A DNA stretch of 64,000 bases, taken from NCBI GenBank assembly GCA_030268105.1, contig BSDZ01000009.1, positions 186,001 through 250,000 on the forward strand, written 5' to 3'. The position numbers were made by a program, and so were the translations under genes. Positions 1 through 25,800 of this stretch are shown here, piece by piece. Under the pieces are notes generated by a model that was not told where the DNA came from, did no database searches, and saw only the letters and a program-made list of their open reading frames with translations. The number at the start of each line of letters is the position of its first letter. The stretch's first letter is position 1. The DNA comes from Volvox africanus (taxonomy: Eukaryota; Chlorophyta; Chlorophyceae; Chlamydomonadales; Volvocaceae).

Positions 1-12043
<12,043 letters not shown>

Positions 12044-12063
12044 GGTTTCAACAGAGAAATAAA

Positions 12064-12345
12064 ATGCCGATGGCCCTACAAAATGCCTTGATATTGGCGC
12101 TGAATGCAATGAACCCGTATCATGTTGCTTATCATATTGATCTCACGGGAGAAATCCTTGATGATGCCGAAACGACTCATGAAGGAATGAAGCTTCAAGT
12201 AGATCCGGACCTTGTTAGTCTAAGATTTAATGACGGTGTGATTCCAAATACTGTGGGTCTACTTGTTGCCATGTCCTTGCCTGCCGCCTTCACCCCCGAG
12301 CCCATCGCGCCATTCGAGTTGGTTGGTAAGTTGGCACGGCGGTAG
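12064..12345 (+). CDS. Small hypothetical ORF, divergent from the ABC transporter
   Basis: A 93-codon frame opening with ATG, 20 bp from the transporter start and on the opposite strand. The sequence (for example AYHIDLTGEILDDAETTHEG) is protein-like in composition, and a good splice donor (GTTG|GTAAGT) sits near its 3' end, so it could be a first exon. I do not recognise a family and found no clear downstream exon. It may equally be a chance frame in the transporter's upstream region. Confidence 0.3.
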   Translation: MPMALQNALILALNAMNPYHVAYHIDLTGEILDDAETTHEGMKLQVDPDLVSLRFNDGVIPNTVGLLVAMSLPAAFTPEPIAPFELVGKLARR

Positions 12346-12508
12346 GTCCAAGAACCAAGATGCAGTTGCAGCAAGGAAAGATATACGCAAAACATTATTT
12401 ATATAACACTGTGCATGCCCCTAGCTTACGTAACCAGTTGCCACAGCACGCCATATTGAGAACAAATGTTCGCAGTGATCAGGTTCTTGGACCGATACGA
12501 AATTGATC

Positions 12509-12778
12509 TTAAATTGTTCTGAAGTTGTTCTGAAAACCGATACGAAAAAGTCTGAAAGAGACTTTATCTTTGTTGCTTTTTCTCTCCGGTAAATAACGTT
12601 TTATTTCTTCGAAATTTCCTGAATCTATAACTTTCTTGCCCCACCAACTAGGATGCCACTCCTCAAATGGTTTATTATAATCTGGATATGCTTGAGGTAG
12701 AATCTCAAGTAATTCTTTCTTGAGCTGCTTTTTCCCTAATCTCTCAAAACGCTCCGTGCTTCCTATGAGAGAACACAA
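12509..12778 (-). CDS. Small AT-rich hypothetical ORF of foreign look
   Basis: An 89-codon frame from ATG; it stays open about 14 codons further upstream. It is lysine-, glutamate- and aromatic-rich (KKQLKKELLEILPQAYPDYN, then WHPSWWGKKVIDSGN), with AT-rich codon choice unlike the surrounding alanine-rich GC-rich exons. It has no low-complexity stretches and looks like a folded protein or a fragment of one. No family is recognised. The composition suggests a viral, organellar or bacterial origin, or a mobile-element remnant; this is inference. Confidence 0.4.
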   Translation of the reverse strand: MCSLIGSTERFERLGKKQLKKELLEILPQAYPDYNKPFEEWHPSWWGKKVIDSGNFEEIKRYLPERKSNKDKVSFRLFRIGFQNNFRTI

Positions 12779-14488
12779 ATACTTTATGTCCGCCGTATTA
12801 GGTTGAATTGCTTAGCTACGTCAACCAATACGGGCTAGCTAACGAAACGTTAGGTTCTATAATCTGCTAGTGATGTTAGGCCTGCGCCTGGAAAGGTTGC
12901 TGTTTTAATATCTGGACCTTCACCTCTCCTTGCAGGTCCTTGCCAACGCACTGCAACCTAAACAGCTCACATATATACACGCACTTAAGCCAGTAAACAT
13001 TAGAAACTGGCCCAACCGATACTTGTCCATATAGTATGTAAATAACATAATAACGTCATTTATTCCTTGTCAAGACAGCCACAATTGCAACCATACATCC
13101 AAATAAGTGATAAATTAACAGTAAAACATCCACGCCCGTCGCTAACATGCTCACGCTATATGGGACAGTAAGGACATTTAAAACAGAAAACGGCGGCGCT
13201 GAGGACATCGAAGGCACCCAGCGAAGACACTCATTAGCGTGCGTGCCATACGCGTGCCATGGCGTGGCGTGATCAAGCTCGGGCGCCACTTACTTTCGAT
13301 GTCGGTGCCCTGATGCCCATGTTTAAACACGCGGTCCATTGCATAAAATATCAATCAACACGCACATCTGCCCCCCATTTCCCTTTCCTTACGTTTCTAC
13401 TTGCCCTACAAACACATTCATGCTCCTGAGCCACGCCAAACACGATAAAGCTTTACAATGGATTACAAGCTGTCAGCATGCATTGCCGGCTGTCTTTGAT
13501 GCCTGTAAAAGCCTGTGCCTCGTCGGCATCAATCAAGGCGAGTCAAGGAGCAGCACGTAACAGCTGAGCCAACCTAGCAAGGGGTTTTGTGCAAGCTGTT
13601 TCTATTTGAAGTTCTCCGCTGCAATATATAAATCACACGAGCCCCAGGTATATTCAAGTGATGTCCAATAGCCATGCTTCTACAAGCCTGAAATCAAGTC
13701 TACACCATCGGACCTACACATACGGAGTTTTCCTATCCGCCTTCTAGCAGGCTAGGATTTCCTTAAGTCGTAGAATGGAGCGAGAAAGATCTAATCTGGT
13801 TCCGTATTTTGCAAAGCAGGGTGCACAGCCGTCTTCCCAATAAACATTGTCAACAGCTTGTCAGTCCTTGTCAACAAATTGTCCGTCAACAGCTAGGCCA
13901 TCCGTCAGCAGCAAACCAGCTTGCAATACATTGACATATTGTTCCTGAATAGTTCTTCAAAAAGTTGCAATTTAAAGTGTTTTATGTTCCATCTGAAACG
14001 AATTCACAAGAGCAAGGTCGTCGCTCAAGCATTCAGGAACCGTAGCGGCATTCAACAAATTAAAAGTTAGGAACGCTGTCGTTACCGTCATAAAAAATAC
14101 TGAAATAATTGTTTAGCATCAATAGTCATTATTAACAGAATCAAATCGCCTTCTGCACGTGAGAGATCCATTTCATTACGCCGCCAGAGGACCATCGCCT
14201 TCCAATACTTATTGTAGTTACCAATTGTAACTATCCAGATAGCTAACCTATCATTCATTGGTTATGGTCAATCTGATCTCGTCGTATTTAGCAACACGGG
14301 AGCCCTCGCTTAAGAATTGATCGACATAGGTTGCGTGTCCGGACCACAGCTTGAAAACACAAGGCTCATTATATGTCCAGTATATGTCCACATGTGCAAG
14401 CTGGACATCCTTGCACAAAACTGTGGGGTGATCCTGAGGGGGGCTATAGCCCTTATGCGGGCCGGCCGGAAAGGGATGACCGGCGCCC
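12779..14488. other. AT-rich intergenic spacer between transporter and Dicer genes
   Basis: About 1.7 kb with no convincing exon on either strand. A stretch near 13840-13915 repeats GTCAACA/GTCCGTCA-like words. The part next to 14489 would hold the 3' UTR of the Dicer-like gene; no clear TGTAA polyadenylation signal, the usual volvocine element, was found close to the stop. Confidence 0.6.
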
Positions 14489-16840
14489 TCATTCCAGCAT
14501 GATGTTGGCCACCACCCTCTCAGCCGCGCTCAGGTCTCCCCCGGTGTCCAGGTACACAGCCCCCACAAGTGCCTCCACCACATCTGCCAGCGCCTAAGGA
14601 ATGCAACAGCAGGAGGAGCAGCAGAAAATGGGAGACGGGAAAGGCCAATACACGAGACCTGATACTGATACAGGAAATCTGCCAACACGTAATCCAGCAG
14701 CGTGGGATTTTACTTCCGAACAGGGCACCGAGTGCAGCGCACAGGCCTCAGTGCTTCTAACACATTGGTACACCACATTCAAGGGCCGAAGGGCACTGAG
14801 CCCCAGTCATTCGGGCACCTCCCGCACCTTGGGCGCCCGAATCGTGTACTCATCGTCTGCTGAAGGTTGACCATGGGCAGGGTCGACGTTCTTTGTGTCC
14901 CGTTGCCGCCGCTCGGTGCGTTTTTTCTTTGATGCACGTTCCGCCGTCGTCACATCCACCGCCGCGGAGCCGAATCTCGTGACTGCTGCCTGCATCCAAA
15001 CCGTGTGGGTTGGTGGATATTGCCCCTCCGGGCTTCAGCCCTGAAAATGTGACTATCTGGAACGCTCCAGAAGACACGCACTAACAAGGGCTTAGGTTTT
15101 TCTGGCCAAAGCACTCCACCAGAGTGACTTAAATACAGGTTCACCTGCCAAGATGTACGACGATCTGCTTTGCGTATCGTAAGCTTTATAGGTCTCATGC
15201 TTATCGCATGATTACCTAATAATATTTGTAGCCTATTAATATTTGTAGCCTAAAGGTATGTAGTTTACTACAGCCAAAGTGTTGTTTGGGACCTGTAGAC
15301 CTGAGTCCAGTGCGTGGGATCGGAATGCACTCGAGTTCATATAGGTTAACACACCTACGGCCCGTCAATACACTAAGCCCCGGCATGTCACAAGATTCCA
15401 TCACCTGCATATCCCAATCCCAGGCACTCTATTCCGGGTCCCAGCTCCAAACAACTAAACGTTACGAAATTTCTCGACGCAAAGTCGACTTGTCGCCTTT
15501 CCTACCATATACATCTCAGCGAAGTTCTTTACGGCCGCAACCAAGCCGCTCGACCCAGTGCGCATGTGTAGATGTAGTGTCCGCCGCACCGCCGCAGCTG
15601 CCAACGGGCCGTTGCTGACTAGAGCGCTGCGCCGATCCGTCATACACTGCGCACTGCCGCCCTCCCTGGACGGCATGCGACGTCATTCAGACATTCATCA
15701 GATAGGACACGCACACACTCGCCCCGCAGATATTGAACTCAGTTACTGCGGAAACTCTGTGCACGCGACAGCAATTCGTAGTTCGCGTACTGTACAAGGT
15801 GCGCAGTGCATCAGGTTGCAGTGCCATGTGATGCAACCCCACCACCCCCAACCATTTCATCACACGGCAAAACCCCGAGAAACCCCGGAGTCGCAATTCC
15901 GGACAGCACACATTAGCGGAGCCGCAAGCAGGTTATCAGCAATACCGATACCCCAACGGCTGTGCTCAGGCCTCACCGGAATGCCCACAAGGAAGTGACC
16001 ATTCCCAGCACTCCATCCCCTAGGAATTCCACACGCTGGTACCCGCCCCCGCAGCTACTGGCCCTGGGGTGGTTCACGTGAGTGAGGGCCTGTCGGCGGG
16101 TTGCGCAAGGAGAGAGAAGAATGGGCGAAGTAGGAGAAGAGCTGCAGGCGGTGTCAAGAACTGCGATGAACAAGGGTAACGGCACGGCAGCGTGAACTGG
16201 CAAGCAGTAGCCTAGTACGGCGGAGCGGTACCAAGATCGTGAGTGCTGATGGCTTCACACGAATGGGGTTGATCCGGAGAGGGGGCCACGACGAGGGTAT
16301 GGGTGTGTGGCAGAGGAGGCGTGTGGACTGTGCGGCCCTTGCAACCTCCGCAGCAGTGGAACCCCGTGAACCCCACTCATAACAGGCAACTTCATTCCGT
16401 TGCTGTCAAATTGGACCGTGACCTCAGCCGAGGTGCTAACGCAGGTGCGCCGTACGAGGTTCAACAACAGAGCTGCTCCTCCCCTTGCTGGGAGAGACCC
16501 GGCGAAAGGGGCAAACGTGATCACACCTGCACGCACAACAACGGGTGTCTGAACGTGTGCCCCAAGATGCCCTCAACAGCCAGCACACTACGCTGCAGTG
16601 TCGTCGTCATCTCTGCCAAGCTCCTCTCCCGCAGCGATGTCGGCCCCACACCGCCGATGTGGTTGCTGCTGTCGGCCGTGGTGGCCGTGGTGGCTGCAGC
16701 GGCTCTGCGCTTCTGCTCCTCCGCGCACACGGGCGCCACCTGGTCGAAGCCCTCCAGGATAACTCTGACCGCGTCCTCCGGCAGCAGACCAACGCCCGTG
16801 CAGAAGCTGAGCGCGTCGAATATGGCCAGCTGCACAGACC
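14489..16840 (-). other. Dicer RNase IIIb domain exons and C-terminus
   Basis: The second nuclease domain: VEGILGHTFRHPLL (about 16545-16590), LTHVNHPRAS and the signature YQRVEFLGDGVLGMV (about 16000-16090), LTDRRSALVSNGPLAAAAVR (exon ending 15506), IRAPK (exon ending 14828), then ALADVVEALVGAVYLDTGGD in the last exon 14489-14593. Metal-binding Glu/Asp pairs are intact. The protein stops 18 residues after VYLDTGGD, so no dsRNA-binding domain follows. An intron of over 500 bp lies between 15506 and about 14995. Confidence 0.93.
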
Positions 16841-19800
16841 AGCCCACCACACGACAGCCACGAGAGCGTGGCAAAGTAATAAATGGGCCGTGGAAACAGG
16901 CAGAGTGCAAAAGAGAGAGGAGGGGGAGCTGCAAGAGGCAATGGCAACACAAGGTGCCGCAAGGTATGGAGGTAGCAAATAGGGGTTGCTGTTGGGGGGT
17001 CCGCTGCGCACATAACGCGGTCTGCCAGACCGAAATCAAAGACCCCACGTACCTGCACAGCCCGGTTGCAGGTGAAGACACCCCGGGAAACAGGGAGCGA
17101 TTCGTGCGGGGCATCCAGAGCCGGCAGCAGGTGGCTCCCGATCAGCGCCTCCACGCAGTCCGCCAGCCGCTTGCCGTTAACACCCTGTAGCCGGACGCAC
17201 CCCGAGAAGAAGCCATCGCAGCAGCATCCGTAACATTTGCAGCATTAGTCGCCATCGCAGCAGCACTGGTCTAAATGATCTCGCCAACTCGAGATGGATT
17301 CGCAAAAGCACAGTACGGCGCGGTATCATTAGAAACGAGATTGTTGTTTCGTTAGTAGGTTCGGATTTGAAATTTCACCGATGGGGCATCACCACAGCAT
17401 CACATGTGCCATTTAAAGACGATGGCCAGGGCCGTACGGCGCTGTGCGGAATATTGGAAAGCGTCCCCTACACCGCTCGTGCAGCCCCGCAGTAAACCCC
17501 TCAACCATTCATCTCTCGCATAAATACGTACCGTCAGCACGCGAGTTACCACGTCTCCCCGCTGCTTGGGCGCGCGAGCCTTCTGCTTCTTACTGGGCGT
17601 AGCCTTGGCAGGCTTACCTCCCCCTGCTGCCGCAGCCACCAATACAGCTTCTTTAGTTGCGGCGCTCGTGGCCGAGCCTAAGTCCATTTTCCTATGCGGC
17701 ACCGGGCTTCCGTCGTCCTGTTCGTAGTGGATGAGATGGGCTTGGCGGACGGCCCGCGAGTGCTCGAATGGCAATGCGCGCAGTACTGCGGCCAGACCCA
17801 ATCTGGGCCCCAGTGCGTGTCCCGCCAGCACCTCGTTGGCCACATAGGAGTCCCTCATGAAAGACAGCACTCCCTCGTGGCTGGTGAGGACATTCCTGGG
17901 AGCGGTCGAAGGCGGCAACGGGCGGAAGATGGCCGTGCGTTGGAGGGTGGGGGAGGACGTCAAGTCGGTCCGGGCGACGGAAGGAAAGCAGCTGAAAACA
18001 GCAGTCTTTGAAGTTTCTAAGGACAGCGCTACGCTAATATGCCCTGTTTGGCCCTCCGCCGGGCCCGGGTCCCCGCCCCTCCTGGTGGCTCACCTCTCCC
18101 TCAGGTACACGTACACATGCGCCAACATCTTGAGGACTGCGTCCCCGAGGTACTCCAGACGGTCGTTGTTGAAGAGTGGGTCCATCGCGGCGGGGGAGGT
18201 CAGGGCTGTGGCAGTCAACAGCAGCCGCTTCTCCCGCACCTCGGGCTCCAGACATGCAGGCCTGAAGCTGCGGCGTACGGCATCAACCCGTCCAACGTGT
18301 ACGTGACACATAAGTCAGTTCAGAGCTGTCGTGGAAAAGAATAAATATGAAAGCAAAATAACACATTTTATTCACGGAAGGGTCATGTGTGTGTGCGTCC
18401 CCGGGTGGTAGACCTCGGCGTGCGGAAGTGCACCGACCCAGAGGACGAAGTGGATTTCAAGGTGGAAAGAAGTGGACCGGAGCCGCGGACCAGTTGGAAT
18501 CGTCACCCCGCTACTTAGACCGGGGTAGCTCCCCGCCCTGCCCCATCCTCTCCTCACTTGGCAGGCGACAGGGTGTTGTCCATGTAGTCGGCGGCCGCAA
18601 CCAGCCCCTCAATTCGCCACATGATGGTGAACAGCCCCTGGAATAACCGCCAGCGCGCCAGGTCCAGAGGGTACAGCGCCACCCGCTGGGCATTCAGCGG
18701 AACCACCTCCCGGAACACGGAACGACGTGAGGACGCGCCAGGGGGGGCGGATGCGGACACTGCCACGGCGTCCTTCCGACCACCATCATCCGTGACGACA
18801 TCCTCTTGGACGACGTTCCGATCCTGCAAACTGACGGCGGCCTCGCCCACGCCGAGCTTCACAATCTCTGGTCGATCGCTCGCGGTCCGGGAGGCCCGGA
18901 GCGCACCCGATCCCGATACGTCCACCCCAAGGGGCAGAACGGCTGGGCGCGCACAGTCGCCCCCACCAGCACAATTGAAGCCATCTCCTTTTGCTCCGAA
19001 GCTGCCTCCGCTGCCGCCACCCGGATGTCCAAGGCGGTTATGCAGCCAATCCCGCCGACCCCTGCCGTACGACGATAATTCCTGAGCTATTAGCTCGATG
19101 GGAGAGCCGTCACACACAACCGTGCTGCCGCCCCCACCTGAGGCAACGTTACCATCGGGCCCCGCGCGTCCGTCAGCACCACCATTCGGACCACTGCTGC
19201 TGAATGACGTCAGCTCGTCAGCTGTGGGCTCCCGCGCTACACACAACCGGAAGGTGTTCAGAGACATAATCAGCTTGTGCTGCAGGACCCGGCCCTTGAC
19301 AGAGGAACCCAATGGAACAAGAGGCGGCGGCGGCGCCTCAGCAGTGACCTCGGAAGGTAACACTCGCGCCGCCGCTGGCGCCTCCACGACCGTTGTCGTT
19401 CCAATAGTGGACGACACGTCCGCAGCAGCAGACCGTAGCAATGGCGCCTCCTGTTGCACGGCCGCCAACAAGGGCGACTGCTCATTTGCGGAGACCAGCT
19501 CAGAGGCCGAAGCGACGACCCTCAAATCACCTGCTGCCGCCACCACTGCCAACTCGGTACTGGGCGGCAGTATCTCAACGACTGGCGTCGGCGCCTTCGA
19601 TAATTGCCGTACTACGCCCCAGTCGATGTAGTACACTGCTTCAGCATCGCCGCAATCTCGTGCTGCAGCCAACTCCAGTTCAGCTGCATCCGCCTGCGAG
19701 GCGACCACATTTACCTCCGAATGTGCTCCGCACATGGCCACCGCGGTCGCTGCGGACCCGGACCCGCTGCTGCAGCCCTTCCCACCTTCTTCGTCCATGA

Positions 19801-22800
19801 TCACATCACCCTGACCTTCCAACGCGTCCTCGCGTGCGCCGGTGGTACACGGCGTCTTCTCCGCCTCCCCCCAACCGGGAAGGTGGATAGGCACTGGCGC
19901 CCACCAGCACACTTCCGGGCCCCCCGCTGGCTCCTCGCCCTCCTCACCGCCCGCAGGACAATGTCCACCGCTACTGCTGCTCTCCGGAGCCCCCTCCTTT
20001 CCGTCCTGAACGGCCTCCGAGCGGTGTTTCAGCAAGTCCTCCAGCGCCGAATGGAGGCGGCGGAAGCCCACCCACTCGGACCAGGCGTCAAAGTCCTGGG
20101 GGCTGGGCCGGCGGAATGGCAACGCCTTGCCGGCGGTGGCAGCAGTGGCCCTGATTACCTCCCGTACAGCCGCAGCGGGGCATGGCGCTGCTTCCATGCG
20201 TGCCAGCACGTGCCCCAGGGCGCTCAGTACGGCATGGACGTAGGGCCCTGCGGGTAAGGTGCCTAAGGGTACGGCGGTGGCCTGCACCAGCACCTCACCT
20301 GCGGGTCGCGAGCGGGCGACAGACGCCGCAAGGACGGAGCGGATGGAAGGGGCGAAGAGAGTTCCGCGCATACTGGCATCTTTCGCAAAAGGAAGAGATG
20401 GACACCCCTCCGGATTGCGTTCATCCAGACCCAATACCAGTGACTCAGTTGCCCAAGTTGTTGATTCGGAGAAGTGGGAGGCTCGGACCAGGCACGTGCG
20501 CTTCTAAGGCGGGACAAGACGGACTGTCACACGGAAAGACGGAATTCTTCAGTGGTCACATTGTGTCCCTGCTCTTCCGGGTATTGCGAGATCTGCTCCA
20601 AACAGCCGCCCGATCGTGACGCACCCATCCCTCTCCCCACGAGCCCTTAACCCACCCTTGGCACCATCAGATATGTACAAATCGAACGCCGGCAGTTTTG
20701 GAAGAGGTCCGTGCACCAACACCCCCCAGCTGTGGCCAGCAACCGGCATGGTGGCAGCCGCTGCCGCTGCTTTACTATCCGCAGAAGCCGCAGTGGCCGC
20801 AGCGGCCCCCTGACTCTCGGTCACGCTATAGAGCAGGTCATCCAGCTGGGTGAAGAATGGCACACGAGCCGGACAGCGCAGCAGCCCTGCCTCGAGACTA
20901 ATATGGGGACGGGAGGCAGCCCCAGCCGGGGTAAGGCCGCTCCAGCCGGTCTCCGGGTTCTTCGGGCGCATTACGAACATGTACAGGTGGAGGTTGCGGC
21001 CGGACGGGCTGGTCGCAACTGCCGGGGTACTGCCGCCTGCGGCACTGCCCATGGGCGTGATGGCCACAGCTGAAGGAGGCTGGTCGCCGCTCCCCTCGTA
21101 CAGGCGCTCACAGCATCCGGGTCTCAGATTTTGTGGCAGGCGGTGCAGCAAGGTTGCCCGAGGAATTGAGTAAAGGACTGCAGAGGAGGGCAGGAGACGG
21201 GAGGGGACCCCGAGACATATAGATAATCACTCCTGCCTGCCGGGTCAGGAGGATGGTGAGAAACCGAGGGAAGGGATGTGAGGGGAGGGAAAAACACATC
21301 GGGGGCGTGAGCGCGTGTCGCTTCAAACCTAAACATGGGGACTGCCGGAGCCTCATTCGGCACCTCCAGGCGATCAGGTCTCTAGGGCCCTAGCACCGCC
21401 AGCAAGCACGCTACACACTCGCTCCGCCTTCTTCCCCCAAAGGCACGATAAACCGGTTAGGTGCTGGATTCTTAGTCCTCACATCCGCCAAACGCCGCCG
21501 CGTGCGCGGCCCGAGTCGCCGTCCTGCGGGTGACCTTGAGCCTCAGGTGGTCGTCTAGATCCCCCCGCTTCCACAGCTGTCGAATCGCCTCCAAACTGGC
21601 CAGCTGCGTGACAGGTCACCCGAAGGAGGGGACCCGGAAGGGAGACACGGGAGTCAGGCAGTGAGCGGGCACGACACGAAAGACGAAGCCAATCCGCCTC
21701 TGGGTCAAGAGAACCAGGAGTAACCCGTGAAGCATCATGATCAATGTAACTGAGTTCGCACCGCCCTCCACCTCCGCGCCGCTCTCCTTCGTCTTCCCTC
21801 CTCCCCACGGCTCGCACAACCCCCCTCACCTTCTTCGCCAGGCTCTTCGTGTCGCACTTGGGTCCGTCCACGGGTTCCATCCCCAGGTTGGCGGGCAGGA
21901 AAACCCGGTAGGTGTACCCGGGGTCGTGGGCACCCGGGCCCAGGGACCGCCAGCGGAACATAGGCTGGAGCACGGTGCACCTTACAAGGGGATGCGGGAG
22001 GAGGAGCGTGAAAGGGCTGGACGGGAGGGGGAATACGAATGAACGAGGCATGACACCGCTGTAGACACTGCTGTAAAGTGTGACTAACAGCAATGTGGAG
22101 TCGAGGTGTAGCTCGGTCCAAGGTAAAGAGGGTGAAAACGTTCGAACGTGAACTAGACCGGACTGGAGAGGGTGAGCACAGGCATGCAGAAGGGGCGGAG
22201 ATCCCAAATGCACCCTTCCAGATACAGGACTGGTGTTCATCCCTCTTCCCATCGACCTCGCCCTTTGCGATGATGGCGGCCTTCCGTTTCCTGACGCGCC
22301 CCAGAGTCCCCCTTCCCCGACACATACACAGACGTACGCACCCGTCATTGCCGGGCAGTTGGTAACAGAGCTGCAGAAGCATATTCACCGCCCACACGGC
22401 CGGCAGCCGCGCCCCTGTTCCAATCCATGAATGGCCAGCAAGAGGGGGGAGGAGGTAAAACGATGGCCAGCAAAGAGACCTAAGGGTCACAAAATGCCGA
22501 CTGGCACTCGTGGTGGGCACACCACGGGGACAACGACACACTCCCCGCACAGGTCGCAATCCTCGGCATCGCGACATCGAATCCGAAAGGCGGATTTAGG
22601 GTTTCTCTCCTGGGTACCCGGTGGGTGTGGGCGCCCCGAGAGCGGAGCGCAGCATGGCCCTAGGCATACCCCCTGGAGGAGGTTCAGCGAAGGTGCGCGC
22701 AGCGAGCCAAGCACCCGATGCAGATGATCCCAGCATCTCCACTCCACCCCGAGGATGGGAGGTTGAAGAGGATGAGGACATCCTTTCCTCTCCTGACATC

Positions 22801-25800
22801 CGCGGCCCTAGACATCGGCCAAACTCTCGCACGACCCCACCACCCAGCCAAGGTGCCCCCGCCGGGAGGCTTACGTCTCTGCTTTGCGTATTTGATTGCT
22901 GTCTCCTCCCCCTGTCCCACGCGAAACACATACACCTGTTGAGGGCACCTCTAGCGCCACCTCGTCTCCTGGCTCGGACTCCCAGCAGCTGGCCGTCGCA
23001 TCCGGGTCGTCATCGCCGTCCTTCACTTCCTCGCCATCCAGCGCCATCAGAGGCGCAGACGAGGGGACTGCGGCTGTGCGCGTGCGCAACGAGGTGGAAC
23101 CGCGTCATCAGTGAGGGTGACCACTACACGCCGATCCCTCCTTGCCGAAAGAGGCGACGAAAGACCCCCCCGCCCCCTGTTTGGTCGACAGTTTCATGGC
23201 CCCGTGAATAGCAGCGTATGCCGCCTGCATCACCCGAGGGAGCGGGGTGAGGTGGCCTAAGTACAAACGCCCCAGAAAGCCCCCTGGCAGCATCGTATGT
23301 GGAGCTTTAAATTCATTACATGCGGCACCTTGACCCGCGTAGGGGGATCGAAGAACCCATTTTTTTGACACGGGACGAGAGCAAAAGAGTACAGCAGGTC
23401 ATCCGTACGACTTCGTACCCGCCCCTTCCGTCATGATGCTTCGGAAGTTTGCACTCGCCAGGCTGTGAGCTTGCAGCAGCATGCGCTGCTCCGCCCTGAG
23501 GGACGGAGTACGGATATGCTACAGGAGGTCAAGCATGGGGACATCACTAAAGCCAGTCATCTCAGACATGCAACATACGCATAAGGCCCATGAAGTCGCG
23601 TTCGTATTGACACACGATATAATCTCAGCCAAGTGCGCATAAGAGCTACCCAACTACGGGTGGCAAACCGACCCAGATCCCGTTCTCGACCCAGATCCGT
23701 GGGCGGTCCGGGGAAGAACGGCTCGCATTCACCGGGAGTAGTATGATGCCTCATGCGATGTGTTGTATGATGGTATGAGGCGGTCGCTTACTGCAATAAC
23801 GCCCTGGCTTTCTCCTCCTCCTCGGGACTGCGAACCAGCAGCCAGTGCTCACCGCCTGCGGTTGCACCAGAACGAATGGTAAGACACAAGACCCTGTGCG
23901 GTACCTTGGACGACACATACAAAGGAATCCCAAGCCACAATAGCAAAGAGACACGGGCGATGGCGCCACGCCCTTTTCGGAGAACTCGCCAGGTCACCAA
24001 CGGCTGGATCGCTGAGGGGTCCCTCGTGGGCTACCTAGGGTTACAGCGTATATCCACGACCCGGAGATGCATTAGATCAGATCAGGCACTGGCTTTGCTT
24101 CACCATCCCTTCACATTAAGCAGGTGAGGAATGGCACATACTTGCGTCGAATGCGGATGGCGCACACCCGTGTACACACACGCGTACAAGTGTACGGTCG
24201 TACCCTTCGCCCGGGCTCTTCCACCCGACTGCACGAACGGGGTCACGTGTTTGGGAAGGTCCAGAGCCGCCACCAGCGCACAATGACTACAGAAGGTTAC
24301 GGCAGGAGGTATGGCAATCGGCAACATGTCAAGAGATCCTGATCGGAAAGCCATCCCTGAGGCGCCTCGCCGACATGTCCAGGAACGTCAGCTGCTCCGG
24401 AACTGATATTCCCCGCATCACATATCGCTCTCTTGACACCATAACCACACATATTCCACCTTGCTGCCCCTCACCTCTCTTCCCTCCACCCCCAGCCCCC
24501 TCCCGCACCTGAAGTCCAGTCCCTCCGCCCCGACCGATGTGGACAGCAGCAAGTTGAGCCTTCCCGAACCAAACTCCTGACGCGTTTGCTCCTGACGCTG
24601 AGGATTATATCAGTGACAAGGGGATCGAGAGACGGTAGTCGAGGGGAGGTGGTTAAGAGGAGGCTGTTGCGGGTAGGCGCGGTTGAAGGGAGGAATTAGT
24701 CGATATATTAAACAAGTGACGAGCTCAAAGCGGACCCCCAACACATGCACGGGGTGTTCACGTGGAGTGATATGGGATTCGGTTAGTTATTTCAGCTCCG
24801 TAATGCGCACCGTGAGCGGCAGCGAAGCCGGCACCCTCGTTCCTTCCCTTCCCAATCACCCTCCCCTTCCCTCCCTCCCTCCCTCCCTACCTCCGGCCCC
24901 CCCAAACCCTCTTCACCTTTTGTCCGGTGCCCCTCCCATTCCTGGATTTGGTAGACGCGGATCGAACAAACACTGCCGGCCGCAGCAGCCCATTGACGGC
25001 CGGGAGCGCTTCGATTAGCCGGCACAGGGCCTCACAGGTGGACTTCGCCGGGAGGGGGGGAGGGGGGGAAGCGAGGGAAGGGAGGGTGAGGAAGGGACAC
25101 GAATGTGAAGTAGCATGGCCTTGAGCGAGCTCTCCAGCAGGAGGAGGCCGGGACCCTTATGGCTCCAGGCCGGGTAAGAAATGTGCTGTGCGCTGCGGCG
25201 GGAGCGGTTAGATAGATAGCAAGGACCTGGTCCGGCCCGCTGCTCTGACAGCCGTCGTTCGGGGACCCACACGAGCGGCCGACACCAAGTGTGGGGAATA
25301 GCACACAGCCTCAATCCTCCTCCGAACCTCACCTTGCGGTCGCAGAACACGATGGCGGACCAGGGCGTCGCGGGGGACTCCTGCTGCTCGGAGCAGCTCG
25401 ACCCCGCCCCCGCCCCCGCATCGTGGGCCTTACGGTGCAGCTGCCGCAGCAGCCAACACACACGGTGTGTCACAAGCTTCAAAGGCCACTCGGAGTGAGA
25501 ACTTGACGCAGGATCCGGGACCACACCCAGGACCTGTCACGGATGCACGGCGGGGAGGGGAAAGACATGCAGGTAGGTTGCGGGCGCTGGTGTACGACTG
25601 CGAGAGGGCGGCAATGATCCCACGAGACGGCGGTGATTCCCTCCATCTGGCGGCCGCACAATCCGACAAAAGGGGGACCATTCATCGCACTTCACATGTG
25701 AGTGCGCCCCAGCTACGGGCACCGGGCCCTCACGAGTTGTACGAACACTCGGACGCCACATGTGGTCGTAACCACAGTGCCGTCACCGCACCCAGCCAGC

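Noticed and set aside
16303..17190. 295-codon plus-strand frame
   Set aside because: It is the antisense of Dicer RNase III exons and introns, whose catalytic motifs read on the minus strand.
19098..20257. Several plus-strand frames of 119-217 codons
   Set aside because: All are antisense to the large GC-rich Dicer exon 18556-20434, which has a Dicer-like order of blocks on the minus strand.
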